A DNA stretch of 7,944 nt from an uncultured Clostridia bacterium (GTDB taxonomy: Bacteria; Bacillota; Clostridia; Oscillospirales; CAG-272): NCBI GenBank assembly GCA_946040935.1, contig CAMGCN010000035.1, positions 1 through 7,944 on the forward strand, in the 5' to 3' direction. Positions 1 to 6,758 of this stretch are shown here, piece after piece. Position 1 is the first letter of the stretch, and each line of letters starts with the position of its first letter. Below the pieces are notes generated by a model. That model was not told the DNA's origin and searched no databases. It saw only the letters and a list, made by a program, of their open reading frames with translations. Made by a program: the position numbers and the translations under genes.

Positions 1-19
1 CATTTAATATTAATTGAGA

Positions 20-25
20 TATAAT
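20..25 (+). promoter_or_regulatory. -10 box of the PerR-rubrerythrin-rubredoxin operon
   Basis: A perfect TATAAT lies 38 bases before the first start codon of the operon. The matching -35 box at a 17-base spacer would fall at or before the left edge of the window, so it cannot be judged. Transcription would start near base 32. The surroundings are very AT-rich, so a chance match is possible, but this is the only good sigma-A-type element upstream of the three genes. Confidence 0.5.
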
Positions 26-41
26 CTTATTACAATGAATG

Positions 42-54
42 ATTAATAATTAAT
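42..54. promoter_or_regulatory. Candidate PerR/Fur-type operator
   Basis: ATTAAT-A-ATTAAT is a perfect 6-1-6 inverted repeat. Its core TAATAATTA (44-52) agrees with the inner part of the PerR box (TTATAATNATTATAA, established for B. subtilis): all 8 central defined positions match and the 6 outer ones do not. It sits just downstream of the predicted transcription start and directly before the Shine-Dalgarno of a PerR-like gene, where a bound repressor would block the operon. Autoregulation is inference; AT-rich sequence produces such palindromes easily. Confidence 0.35.
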
Positions 55-63
55 GGGGGATAT

Positions 64-441
64 ATGGAAAGAAATACATTACAAAAAAATGTCATTTACG
101 ATACCGTAATATCCATGGATCACCCCTCGGCGGATGAAGTGTGTAAAACAGTCCGCAAAAAATACCCCAGCATAAGTCGGGCTACTGTTTTCAGAGTTCT
201 TTCGGGACTTTCCGACAAAGGAAAAATTCAAAAAATTCACATCGCCGACACAGCCGACAGATATGATTTTACACTGGGCGAACATTCTCATGTTGTATGC
301 CGTAAATGCGGCAAGGTCGCGGATGTGGCGCGCGAAGGATTTGAAGAAATAAGAAAACCTGCCGAGAATTTGTCTGGATTTTTGATAGAATCGTTCACTG
401 TAACATATTCGGGACTATGCCCCGAATGCAGCCGTGATTAA
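64..441 (+). CDS. Fur-family transcriptional regulator, PerR-like
   Basis: 125-residue metal-dependent repressor with an N-terminal winged helix (about 1-65) and a C-terminal dimerisation domain. The structural zinc site is intact: C79-x2-C82 and C119-x2-C122. The residues that bind the regulatory metal in B. subtilis PerR (H37, D85, H91, H93, D104, from memory) all have counterparts at a constant offset of 17: H20, D68, H74, H76, D87. This favours peroxide sensing over iron (Fur) or zinc (Zur) sensing. The start is forced: the frame has a TGA stop at 40-42 and no ATG, GTG or TTG before 64; GGGGGA at 55-60 serves as ribosome binding site, rather close to the ATG. The protein therefore lacks about 17 N-terminal residues of typical PerR (most of the first helix). 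The rubrerythrin gene follows 31 bases later on the same strand. Family assignment is certain; the PerR subtype is likely. Confidence 0.9.
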   Translation: MERNTLQKNVIYDTVISMDHPSADEVCKTVRKKYPSISRATVFRVLSGLSDKGKIQKIHIADTADRYDFTLGEHSHVVCRKCGKVADVAREGFEEIRKPAENLSGFLIESFTVTYSGLCPECSRD

Positions 442-472
442 AAAATTTTATATATAAAGGAGAATTAAAACC

Positions 473-1018
473 ATGAAAAAGTGGAGATGTACAATCTGCG
501 GAGAAATCGTTGAGAGCGAAACCCGCCCTGAGGCTTGCCCTCTTTGCAAGGCGCCGGGCGAAAAGTTTGAAGAGGTGAAGGAAGGAGCTCTTGACTGGGC
601 AGCTGAGCACGTTATAGGCGTTGCAAAGGATGTTCCCATGGAGATAATAGAGGGACTTCGTGCAAACTTTAACGGCGAATGCACAGAGGTCGGTATGTAC
701 CTCGCTATGGCGAGAGCCGCACACAGAGAGGGATATCCCGAAATAGGACTTTACTGGGAAAAGGCAGCTTATGAAGAGGCAGAGCACGCTGCAAAATTCG
801 CTGAGCTTCTCGGCGAGTGCGTATCCCCCTCGACTAAGGAAAACCTCACTGTCAGAGTTGAAGCTGAAAACGGCGCAACCCTCGGCAAGTTCGAGCTCGC
901 AAAGAAAGCAAAAGAACTCGGTCTTGACGCTATACATGACACTGTTCACGAAATGGCACGCGACGAAGCACGCCACGGCAAGGCTTTTGAAGGACTTCTT
1001 AAGAGATACTTCAACTGA
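473..1018 (+). CDS. Reverse rubrerythrin (rubredoxin domain N-terminal), peroxide/oxygen reductase
   Basis: 181-residue non-haem iron protein. Residues 1-35 form a rubredoxin-like domain with C6-x2-C9 and C22-x2-C25. Residues about 55-181 are a ferritin-like four-helix bundle with di-iron ligand candidates: E69 or E72 in the first helix, E102-x2-H105, E132, and E165-x2-H168. In classical rubrerythrin the rubredoxin domain is C-terminal; this swapped order is that of clostridial reverse rubrerythrin, which in Clostridium acetobutylicum reduces H2O2 and O2 with electrons from NADH via rubredoxin and is repressed by PerR. It is cytoplasmic, with no signal peptide. AAAGGAG at 456-462 precedes the ATG by 10 bases. 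The neighbours match the role: a PerR-like regulator upstream and a rubredoxin 26 bases downstream. No NADH:rubredoxin oxidoreductase gene is in the window, so the electron source is not visible. Confidence 0.9.
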   Translation: MKKWRCTICGEIVESETRPEACPLCKAPGEKFEEVKEGALDWAAEHVIGVAKDVPMEIIEGLRANFNGECTEVGMYLAMARAAHREGYPEIGLYWEKAAYEEAEHAAKFAELLGECVSPSTKENLTVRVEAENGATLGKFELAKKAKELGLDAIHDTVHEMARDEARHGKAFEGLLKRYFN

Positions 1019-1044
1019 TTACATATATTTAGGAGGAATATAAC

Positions 1045-1200
1045 ATGGACAAGTATGTATGCCCCTGCGGCTATGTTTACGATCCCGAGGTAGGCGATCC
1101 CGATAACGGCATCGCTCCGGGAACGGCATTTGAAGATTTGCCCGACGATTGGACCTGCCCGATATGCGGTCTTGACAAGGACTCTTTTTCAAAAGAATAA
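1045..1200 (+). CDS. Rubredoxin with CxC first motif
   Basis: 51-residue small iron electron carrier. After the N-terminal MDKYV come C6-P-C8-G-Y, then the typical D13-P-E-x-G-D-P-x-x-G segment, the P25[11 protein letters not shown] stretch and C38-P-I-C41-G. Length and all landmarks fit the rubredoxin family, but the first cysteine pair is CxC where nearly all rubredoxins have CxxC; one residue is missing and the reading frame is intact. AGGAGG at 1031-1036 stands 8 bases before the ATG, a near-ideal ribosome binding site. It is the last gene of the operon, with its stop 6 bases before the terminator A-tract. It probably passes electrons to the preceding reverse rubrerythrin. Whether the CxC site binds iron normally cannot be told from sequence. 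Confidence 0.92.
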   Translation: MDKYVCPCGYVYDPEVGDPDNGIAPGTAFEDLPDDWTCPICGLDKDSFSKE

Positions 1201-1206
1201 TGACAC

Positions 1207-1238
1207 AAAAAATGCTCGCGTTATGCGAGCATTTTTTT
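1207..1238 (+). terminator. Rho-independent terminator after rubredoxin
   Basis: An 8-base-pair stem ATGCTCGC / GCGAGCAT (1212-1219 and 1225-1232) with a 5-base loop GTTAT is followed by seven T (1232-1238). Five A before the stem (1207-1211) can extend it by pairing with the T-run and would give a U-tract on the other strand, so it may work in both directions. It ends the three-gene operon. Confidence 0.92.
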
Positions 1239-1308
1239 GGTTTCCGAAAATCACCCGGAAAGCGTGTGATTTCACAGAGGCTTTGCCGTTGAATAACACC
1301 CTCCGAAC

Positions 1309-1330
1309 GGCTCCCTGTATAAGGTGAGCC
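1309..1330 (+). repeat. Degenerate fragment of the GTGTAAAGGGAG repeat
   Basis: GTATAAGGTGAG at 1317-1328 matches the 12-base head of the repeat family at 9 of 12 positions. It lies inside an imperfect hairpin with arms GGCTC (1309-1313) and GAGCC (1326-1330). The tail of the element cannot be recognised. This is the weakest of the four copies and would not be called without its neighbours. Confidence 0.35.
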
Positions 1331-1355
1331 ATTAGCGCGCTCCGACCGGTTCCAC

Positions 1356-1394
1356 GTGTAAAGGGAGCTGTCAGCGAAGCTGACTGAGGGATTG
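1356..1394 (+). repeat. Intergenic hairpin repeat, intact copy A
   Basis: The element begins GTGTAAAGGGAG (1356-1367) and ends GAGGGATTG (1386-1394). Its centre is a perfect hairpin GTCAGC-GAA-GCTGAC (1370-1375, loop 1376-1378, 1379-1384). I recognise head, hairpin and tail as a dispersed intergenic element common in gut Clostridia genomes; that recognition is from general knowledge and was not searched. Head and tail recur inverted in copy B. Confidence 0.75.
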
Positions 1395-1457
1395 TTTTGG
1401 TATATTTACAGAGATTGATTATTGTGTTGCACTTGACTTGAGAATCCGGCCTCCACT

Positions 1458-1490
1458 GTGTAAGGGGAGCCGTTGCCGAAAGTGGGTAAT
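1458..1490 (+). repeat. Degenerate copy C of the same repeat
   Basis: GTGTAAGGGGAG (1458-1469) matches the head of copy A at 11 of 12 positions and has the same orientation. The following bases contain a GCCGTTGCCGAAAG stretch resembling a worn hairpin, and GTGGGTAATGG where the tail would be. The tail end is uncertain. Confidence 0.5.
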
Positions 1491-1516
1491 GGTTATTATT
1501 TAGAGTCATAGTGTGA

Positions 1517-1560
1517 CAATCCCTCCGTCACGGCATACGCCGCGCCACCTCCCTTTACAC
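1517..1560 (-). repeat. Intergenic hairpin repeat, copy B, inverted
   Basis: On the minus strand this reads GTGTAAAGGGAG (1560-1549) to GAGGGATTG (1525-1517), both identical to copy A. The central part differs: it is a GC-rich hairpin with CGGC (1531-1534) and GCCG (1539-1542) around ATAC, extendable past one mismatch. A and B thus share terminal sequences but carry different hairpins, and being inverted they could pair with each other in a transcript. Confidence 0.72.
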
Positions 1561-1639
1561 AAGTGAGGCGTAGGCTGAATACAATTTTACCGTATATCGT
1601 CCGTGAGTGTTTCTTGCCTGCGACGCACATAATCGTCCG

Positions 1640-1682
1640 AAAATAAAAAGTCCGAAAACGGTCTGAAAACCCGACCGTTTTC
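1640..1682 (-). terminator. Rho-independent terminator after uvrA
   Basis: Read on the minus strand, GAAAACGGTC (1682-1673) and GACCGTTTTC (1663-1654) form a perfect 10-base-pair stem with a 9-base loop, followed after four bases (GGAC) by TTTTTATTTT (1649-1640). The stem begins 7 bases beyond the uvrA stop codon. A direct repeat GTCCGAAAA on the + strand (1635-1643 and 1650-1658) overlaps its tail. Confidence 0.8.
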
Positions 1683-1689
1683 AAACCGT

Positions 1690-4509
1690 TTATTTATACA
1701 GTATTTTCTTCAGGAACTGTCCCGTGTACGACATGTCGACCTTTGCGACCTCTTCGGGCGTGCCTGCGGCAATGATTTCGCCGCCGCAGTCGCCCCCCTC
1801 GGGACCGAGATCTATAATATAATCCGCGGTTTTTATAAGGTCGAGGTTGTGCTCGATGACGATGACGGTGTTGCCTCCCTCTACCAAACGCTGTAATACT
1901 TCAATGAGTTTTCTCACGTCTTCCGAGTGCAGACCTGTTGTCGGCTCGTCCAAAATATAAAGGGTTTTGCCGGTGCCTCGCTTTGAAAGTTCGGCTGCCA
2001 GCTTTACTCTCTGCGCTTCGCCGCCTGAAAGAGTGGTGGACGACTGCCCGACTTTGATATATCCGAGTCCGACATCTTTCATGGTATCGAGCTTGCGTTT
2101 AAGCTTCGGCAGGGCGTCGAAAAATTCCGCTGCTTCGTCTATCGACATATCCAGCACATCAAATATGCTTTTATCCTTGTACTTGCATTCCAATGTTTCG
2201 CGGTTGTAGCGTTTTCCGTGACATTCATCGCAGGTGACGTAAACATCGGGCAGAAAGTGCATTTCGATTTTCTTTACGCCGTCTCCCTCGCAGGCCTCGC
2301 ATCTTCCGCCTTTTAGATTAAAGGAAAACCTGTTTGCTTTATATCCTCGCGCTTTTGCCTCTTTGGTCTGCGCGAAAAGCTCGCGTATGTCGTTAAAAAG
2401 TCCCGTATATGTCGCGGGATTTGAACGGGGCGTCCGTCCTATCGGGCTCTGGTCTATCGCTATTACTTTATCTAAATGCTCTGTTCCCGTTATCTCGTCG
2501 TGTTCGCCCGGAAAGGTGTATGCACGGTTGAGAGTTCTTGCAAGCGACTTGTATATTATCTCGTTTACAAGGCTGGATTTGCCGCTTCCCGAAACGCCGG
2601 TTACACATATAAACTCACCGAGAGGAAATGACACGTCTATATTTTTGAGATTGTGCTCTCTTGCGCCTTTTACAGTCAGATATTCTCCGTTGCCCTTTCT
2701 TCTTGTTTTGGGAATCTCGATTTTTTTCTTTCCGGAAAGATACGCGCCCGTGACAGAATCGGGATTTTTCTTTATTTCGTCCGGCGTTCCCGCCGCCACT
2801 ATACGTCCGCCGTTAACTCCTGCGCCGGGACCGATATCAACGATATAATCACTTTCCATCATTGTCTGCTCGTCGTGTTCTACTACTATGACGGTATTTC
2901 CCGTATCGCGCAGTGCTTTAAGCGTGTCGATTAACTTGTCATTGTCACGTTGGTGCAGACCTATGCTCGGCTCGTCAAGAATGTATAAAACTCCCGTAAG
3001 TGCGGAGCCTATCTGGGTGGCAAGCCGTATTCTCTGCGCTTCGCCGCCCGAGAGGGTGCCTGCGTTTCTCGCAAGCGTCAGATATTCGAGACCCACGCTC
3101 TTCAGAAATTCCAACCGAGAGCGGATCTCCTTAACTATATCGTGCGCGATCTTTTCTTCTGTTTGAGTAAGGTCGAGATTGCAAATAAATTCAAGCGCGT
3201 CTGTTACGCTCATACGGCAAAAGTCGTCTATATTCTTATTGCATACAGTTACGCCGAGCATGGCGGGGTTTAGACGCGCTCCGCCGCATGCGGGGCATTT
3301 CTCGTCTATCATAAACTGCTCGTAATACTCATACATTTTAGGGTTTTGCTCATAGCGCTGCTGCATCATGTTGATTATACCGTCAAATGTGACAGTTTGC
3401 TTTTTTGATGTGTTGTCAAAATATCTTGTAACGGTATAATAATCTTCACGGTCGCCGTATTTCAGCACTTCGAGTGCTTTTTTTGAAAAGCTCTTAATTG
3501 GCGTGTCGAGTGTAAAGCCGTACTTTTTACCCACCGCCGCGAAAAGAGGCCCGTTCCATGAATGTTCGTCAAGCGACTTGAAACCGTTTACCTGTATTGC
3601 TCCGTTTCTCAAAGAGAGGGAAGTATCGGGTACGGCAAGCTCGAAGGCGACTCGCTTCATCTCGCCTATTCCGAGACAGTGGGGGCAGGCGCCCAAGGGC
3701 GCGTTGAAAGAGAACATTCTCGGCTCAAGCTCGCCTATATAAAAGTCGTGCTCTTCGCAGGCGTAGCTCTGGGAAAAGAAGTTTTCATTTCCGTTTTCTT
3801 CTACCACAAGGCAGTTTCCTGCGCCTATTTTAAGCGCCGTTTCAATACTGTCGGCAAGCCGTCCCCTTATGTCGGGCTTCATGATAAGTCGGTCGACTAC
3901 TATCTCTATTGTGTGTTTCAGGTTCTTTTCGAGACTGATTTCTTCGCTCAGCTCGTACATGTTTCCGTCGATTCTCGCACGGACAAATCCGCCTTTTCTC
4001 GCACTCTCAATCACCTTTTCGTGCATACCTTTTTTCGCGCGGACGACGGGAGCGAGTATCATGAATTTGCTTCTTTCGGGGAAGGTCATGACTTTCTCTA
4101 TAATCTGCTCGGTTGTCTGCTGACGAATTTCCTTGCCGCAGACGGGGCAGTGGGGAACGCCTATACGCGCGTACAAAAGGCGCAGATAGTCGTATATCTC
4201 GGTTACGGTGCCCACGGTGGAACGCGGATTTCGCGATGTTGTTTTCTGGTCGATTGAAATAGCGGGGGACAGACCGTCTATCGAGTCGATGTCGGGCTTG
4301 TCGAGCTGTCCCAAAAACATCCTGGCATAAGATGAAAGAGATTCGACAAATCTTCTGTGCCCCTCCGCGTATATTGTATCAAACGCAAGCGATGATTTGC
4401 CGCAGCCTGAAAGTCCTGTGAAAACCACGAGCCTGTCACGAGGTATGGTGAGGTCGATATTCTTCAGGTTGTGAACTCTCGCGCCCTTTACGGTTATATA
4501 TTTTGCCAT
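1690..4509 (-). CDS. uvrA: UvrABC excinuclease subunit A
   Basis: 939-residue damage-recognition ATPase of nucleotide excision repair, full length for the family (about 940). It dimerises, loads UvrB on damaged DNA and leaves. Two ABC ATPase halves are visible: Walker [10 protein letters not shown] (32-40), signature LSGGEAQ (486-492) and Walker B ending LDEP (511-514); then Walker [10 protein letters not shown] (638-646), LSGGEAQ (827-833) and LDEP (853-856). The C-terminal zinc module is C737-x2-C740...C760-x2-C763. The N-terminal module reads C251-x2-H254...C275-x2-C278, so one ligand is His where E. coli UvrA has Cys. A further CPAC lies at 405-408. The ATG overlaps the uvrB stop by one base (TAATG), and AGGAGAG at 4522-4516 lies inside the uvrB end with 6 bases of spacing, which indicates co-transcription and translational coupling. 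Cytoplasmic. No anomaly in frame or length. Confidence 0.98.
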   Translation of the reverse strand: MAKYITVKGARVHNLKNIDLTIPRDRLVVFTGLSGCGKSSLAFDTIYAEGHRRFVESLSSYARMFLGQLDKPDIDSIDGLSPAISIDQKTTSRNPRSTVGTVTEIYDYLRLLYARIGVPHCPVCGKEIRQQTTEQIIEKVMTFPERSKFMILAPVVRAKKGMHEKVIESARKGGFVRARIDGNMYELSEEISLEKNLKHTIEIVVDRLIMKPDIRGRLADSIETALKIGAGNCLVVEENGNENFFSQSYACEEHDFYIGELEPRMFSFNAPLGACPHCLGIGEMKRVAFELAVPDTSLSLRNGAIQVNGFKSLDEHSWNGPLFAAVGKKYGFTLDTPIKSFSKKALEVLKYGDREDYYTVTRYFDNTSKKQTVTFDGIINMMQQRYEQNPKMYEYYEQFMIDEKCPACGGARLNPAMLGVTVCNKNIDDFCRMSVTDALEFICNLDLTQTEEKIAHDIVKEIRSRLEFLKSVGLEYLTLARNAGTLSGGEAQRIRLATQIGSALTGVLYILDEPSIGLHQRDNDKLIDTLKALRDTGNTVIVVEHDEQTMMESDYIVDIGPGAGVNGGRIVAAGTPDEIKKNPDSVTGAYLSGKKKIEIPKTRRKGNGEYLTVKGAREHNLKNIDVSFPLGEFICVTGVSGSGKSSLVNEIIYKSLARTLNRAYTFPGEHDEITGTEHLDKVIAIDQSPIGRTPRSNPATYTGLFNDIRELFAQTKEAKARGYKANRFSFNLKGGRCEACEGDGVKKIEMHFLPDVYVTCDECHGKRYNRETLECKYKDKSIFDVLDMSIDEAAEFFDALPKLKRKLDTMKDVGLGYIKVGQSSTTLSGGEAQRVKLAAELSKRGTGKTLYILDEPTTGLHSEDVRKLIEVLQRLVEGGNTVIVIEHNLDLIKTADYIIDLGPEGGDCGGEIIAAGTPEEVAKVDMSYTGQFLKKILYK

Positions 4510-6521
4510 TATTCGCTCTCCTGTAATTTCTTGATTTCATCGCGCAGAAATGCCGCTTTTTCAAACTCAAGCAGCTTTGCCGCCTCTTTCATTTCCTTTG
4601 TCATGCGCTCGATGATCTCTTGCTTTTCCGTCTTGGTATAATGCCTCGGCGCTTTTTTCATCTTGCCTGTCGTGTTGTCCGCGATTCCTATTTCTATGAG
4701 GTCGCGCACGCCTTTTACGATTGTCTTGGGAGTTATACCGTTCTTTTTATTGTATTCTGACTGTATCTTGCGGCGGCGGTTTGTCTCGGCTATCGCGTTT
4801 TTCATCGACTTTGTCATGACGTCGGCGTACATTATAACCTTTCCGTCTGCATTTCTTGCCGCTCTGCCTATCGTCTGAATCAGTGATGTTTCAGAGCGCA
4901 AAATACCCTCTTTGTCGGCGTCGAGTATGGCGACGAGGGAGACTTCGGGAATGTCGAGACCTTCGCGCAAAAGGTTTATTCCCACGAGGCAGTCGAAAAC
5001 ACCGAGCCGCAGATCGCGGATTATCTCCATTCTCTCCATTGTGTCTACTCTGTGATGGATGTATTTGACCTTGACTCCGTTTGAGTCAAGATATTCTGTC
5101 AAATCCTCCGCCATGTTCGTTGTAAGAGTTGTGACGAGGGTGCGCTCTCCCTTTTCGGCGCGTTCGCGTATTTCTCCCAGCACATCGTCCACCTGACCTT
5201 CGATAGGCCTTACTTCAATTTCGGGATCGATAAGTCCCGTGGGACGTATCAGCTGTTCGGCGATTTGCGCGCTGTTTTCTTTCTCGTATTCGCCGGGTGT
5301 TGCCGAAACAAATATAACCTGATTTATTTTCTCTTCAAATTCTTCAAAATACAACGGACGGTTGTCGGCGGCCGAAGGCAGACGGAAGCCGTAATCAATA
5401 AGATTGCGTTTTCTCGCCGAATCTCCTCCGCTCATTCCGCGCACCTGCGGAAGAGTGACGTGACTTTCGTCGATAAACATGAGAAAATCTTTCGGGAAAT
5501 AGTCGAGCAGAGTGTAGGGTGTTGAGCCGGGAGCGCGGCGCGACAGCACGCGCGAGTAGTTCTCTACTCCCGGACAGAAGCCGACTTCGGATAACATCTC
5601 AAGGTCGTATTTTGTTCTTTCTTCTATTCTCTGCGCTTCAATTAGCTTGCCCCGGCTTTTGAAGTATTCCACGCGTTCAAGCATTTCGTTGTATATATCT
5701 CCGAGCGCCGCCTCACGCTTTTCGTCCGATACGGCATAGTGGGTGGCCGGAAATATCGCGGCGTAGTTGAGCGTGGAGAGCAGTTCTCCCGTGAGGACGT
5801 TGATTTCGCTCACTCTTTCAACCTCGTCGCCGAAAAATTCGACTCGGATCGCTTTAGAATCGCTTGACGCAGGGAAAACCTCTACCGTATCTCCGCGCAC
5901 GCGAAATTTATTTCTCTCAAAAGAAATATCGTTTCTGTCGTATTTTATTGATACAAGCTTGTTTATAAAATCGTCCCGTTCAAGCTGTTGGCCGGGTCTC
6001 ACCGAAGCGATAAGCGACGAGTACTCCGCAGGGTCGCCGAGCGAGTAAATGCAGGAAACCGACGCAACTATGATAACGTCACGCCGCTCAAAAAGAGCGC
6101 TCGTCGCGCTGTGACGTAATTTGTCTATCTCATCATTTACGCTTGAGTCTTTTTCGATATATATATCTTTACCGGGAAGATATGCTTCAGGCTGATAGTA
6201 GTCGTAATAAGAAACAAAGTATTCAACCGCGTTTTCGGGAAAAAATTCGCGGAATTCGGAGCACAGCTGTGCGGCAAGGGTTTTGTTGTGGGCGAGAATA
6301 AGGGTAGGGCGGTTTACCTTTGCGATAATATTCGCCATTGTAAAGGTCTTTCCCGAACCTGTAACTCCGAGCAAAGTCTGGTCTTTGTCGCCGCGCAAAA
6401 CGCCCTCTGCGAGTGCGTTTATCGCCTGCGGCTGATCGCCTGTGGGTTTATATTCGCTGTGAAGAATGAACTTGTCCGTTTTTCTGTCCTCCGTGTTTTT
6501 CGTATCATTATATTGTACCAT
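4509..6521 (-). CDS. uvrB: UvrABC excinuclease subunit B
   Basis: Helicase-like repair protein that receives damaged DNA from UvrA and recruits UvrC for incision. From the ATG at 6521 it has 670 residues: Walker A GVTGSGKT (52-59), the DNA-gripping beta-hairpin segment with [16 protein letters not shown] (101-116), the Walker B/DESH box (351-354), helicase motif [11 protein letters not shown] (549-557) and a C-terminal UVR domain (about 638-667) for UvrC/UvrA contact. The start is doubtful. The ATG at 6521 is the first ATG and has no Shine-Dalgarno. The family-conserved part begins at DKF (residues 16-18), preceded by ACG (6479-6477), which has GGAGG 8 bases upstream. Starting there gives 656 residues, and no ATG, GTG or TTG lies near it. 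A longer open frame reaches a TTG at 6653, but those residues resemble no UvrB. Product identity is certain; the N-terminus is not. uvrC is not in the window. Confidence 0.95.
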   Translation of the reverse strand: MVQYNDTKNTEDRKTDKFILHSEYKPTGDQPQAINALAEGVLRGDKDQTLLGVTGSGKTFTMANIIAKVNRPTLILAHNKTLAAQLCSEFREFFPENAVEYFVSYYDYYQPEAYLPGKDIYIEKDSSVNDEIDKLRHSATSALFERRDVIIVASVSCIYSLGDPAEYSSLIASVRPGQQLERDDFINKLVSIKYDRNDISFERNKFRVRGDTVEVFPASSDSKAIRVEFFGDEVERVSEINVLTGELLSTLNYAAIFPATHYAVSDEKREAALGDIYNEMLERVEYFKSRGKLIEAQRIEERTKYDLEMLSEVGFCPGVENYSRVLSRRAPGSTPYTLLDYFPKDFLMFIDESHVTLPQVRGMSGGDSARKRNLIDYGFRLPSAADNRPLYFEEFEEKINQVIFVSATPGEYEKENSAQIAEQLIRPTGLIDPEIEVRPIEGQVDDVLGEIRERAEKGERTLVTTLTTNMAEDLTEYLDSNGVKVKYIHHRVDTMERMEIIRDLRLGVFDCLVGINLLREGLDIPEVSLVAILDADKEGILRSETSLIQTIGRAARNADGKVIMYADVMTKSMKNAIAETNRRRKIQSEYNKKNGITPKTIVKGVRDLIEIGIADNTTGKMKKAPRHYTKTEKQEIIERMTKEMKEAAKLLEFEKAAFLRDEIKKLQESE
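6488..6492 (-). promoter_or_regulatory. Shine-Dalgarno GGAGG inside the annotated uvrB start
   Basis: Minus strand GGAGG lies within codons 10-12 of the ATG-6521 reading of uvrB, where it has no use. It is 8 bases from ACG at 6479-6477, the position where UvrB proteins usually have their initiating Met before (x)KF. This argues that translation begins at the ACG or that the ACG is a changed ATG. Confidence 0.55.
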
Positions 6522-6540
6522 AGAAATATAAATATGTAAA
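6512..6540 (-). promoter_or_regulatory. uvrBA promoter
   Basis: Minus strand TTTACA (6540-6535), a 17-base spacer, and TACAAT (6517-6512) form a good sigma-A-type promoter. A TATAAT directly follows (6512-6507) but has a poor -35. Either -10 box starts RNA near 6505-6500, downstream of the ATG at 6521. No SOS (LexA/DinR, GAAC-N4-GTTC-like) box was seen from here back to the upstream terminator. Confidence 0.6.
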
Positions 6541-6680
6541 TACACGGGTAAACACAAAAAGATATCCCGTAAAATTACAGTAAGGCGCTGCCTCTTGCAT
6601 GGACGCCGCCCGAAGAGCATAGGATATTTATGTCGTTTTATATCTTTCGGCAATTACGGGCATAAGACATGAATTTGTGT

Positions 6681-6711
6681 GAAAAAACAAAAAGTGCCGT
6701 GAGGCACTTTT
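6681..6711 (-). terminator. Rho-independent terminator after the membrane-protein operon
   Basis: Minus strand AAAAGTGCC (6711-6703) and GGCACTTTT (6698-6690) form a perfect 9-base-pair stem with a 4-base loop TCAC, followed by TGTTTTTTC, a long T-rich tract. On the + strand the following TTTTAATTATT is weaker. It separates the 314-residue membrane protein gene from uvrB. Confidence 0.88.
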
Positions 6712-6716
6712 AATTA

Positions 6717-6758
6717 TTAAGCGTTGAGCTTATGTCTTTAAGCGTTGAGTTAATGTCC
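6717..6758. repeat. 21-base tandem duplication across a stop codon
   Basis: Two adjacent 21-base units (6717-6737 and 6738-6758) agree at 18 of 21 positions, both carrying TTAAGCGTTGAG. The right unit contains the last two codons and the stop of the 314-residue protein; the left lies between that stop and the terminator. Being 7 codons long, the duplication keeps frame. On the minus strand the units read G-H-stop-L-N-A-stop and R-H-K-L-N-A-stop. Confidence 0.8.

Larger units (their letters stand above)
1239..1639. other. Gene-free region with decayed repeat copies
   Basis: No convincing gene is present. The short open frames here have no good ribosome binding sites and run across repeats. 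The left part has two overlapping inverted repeats: TTTCCG/CGGAAA (1241-1246, 1256-1261) and AAATCAC/GTGATTT (1248-1254, 1266-1272), which are mutually exclusive folds. From about 1309 to 1575 lie several copies of one repeat family in both orientations, listed separately. The region separates the ends of two convergent operons, a place where repeat insertion harms no gene. Confidence 0.7.

Noticed and set aside
447..458. Perfect 12-base palindrome TTTATATATAAA before the rubrerythrin gene as a second operator
   Set aside because: Even-length alternating AT sequence overlapping the Shine-Dalgarno. It does not have the 7-1-7 PerR-box layout and is easily expected by chance in such AT-rich sequence.
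1356..1560. A CRISPR array
   Set aside because: The units are few, occur in both orientations, differ internally and have no regular spacing. No cas gene is present.
1189..1684. Short open frames in the 1239-1684 region as small genes
   Set aside because: They run over the terminator and the repeat copies, lack convincing ribosome binding sites, and their translations are what this repeat family yields wherever it occurs.
3562..4257. A 231-codon open frame on the + strand within uvrA
   Set aside because: It lies wholly antisense to conserved UvrA coding sequence, and its translation shows no recognisable domain. It is a shadow of the real gene.
6522..6653. A 44-residue N-terminal extension of uvrB from a TTG at 6653
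   Set aside because: It begins at TTG without a Shine-Dalgarno, crosses the predicted promoter and matches nothing at the start of UvrB proteins. It is most likely open by chance.
6512..6680. A LexA/SOS box in front of uvrBA
   Set aside because: I looked for a GAAC...GTTC-type palindrome on both strands and saw none. The ACGGG/CCCGT inverted repeat (6544-6548, 6566-6570) does not fit it and has only a short stem.
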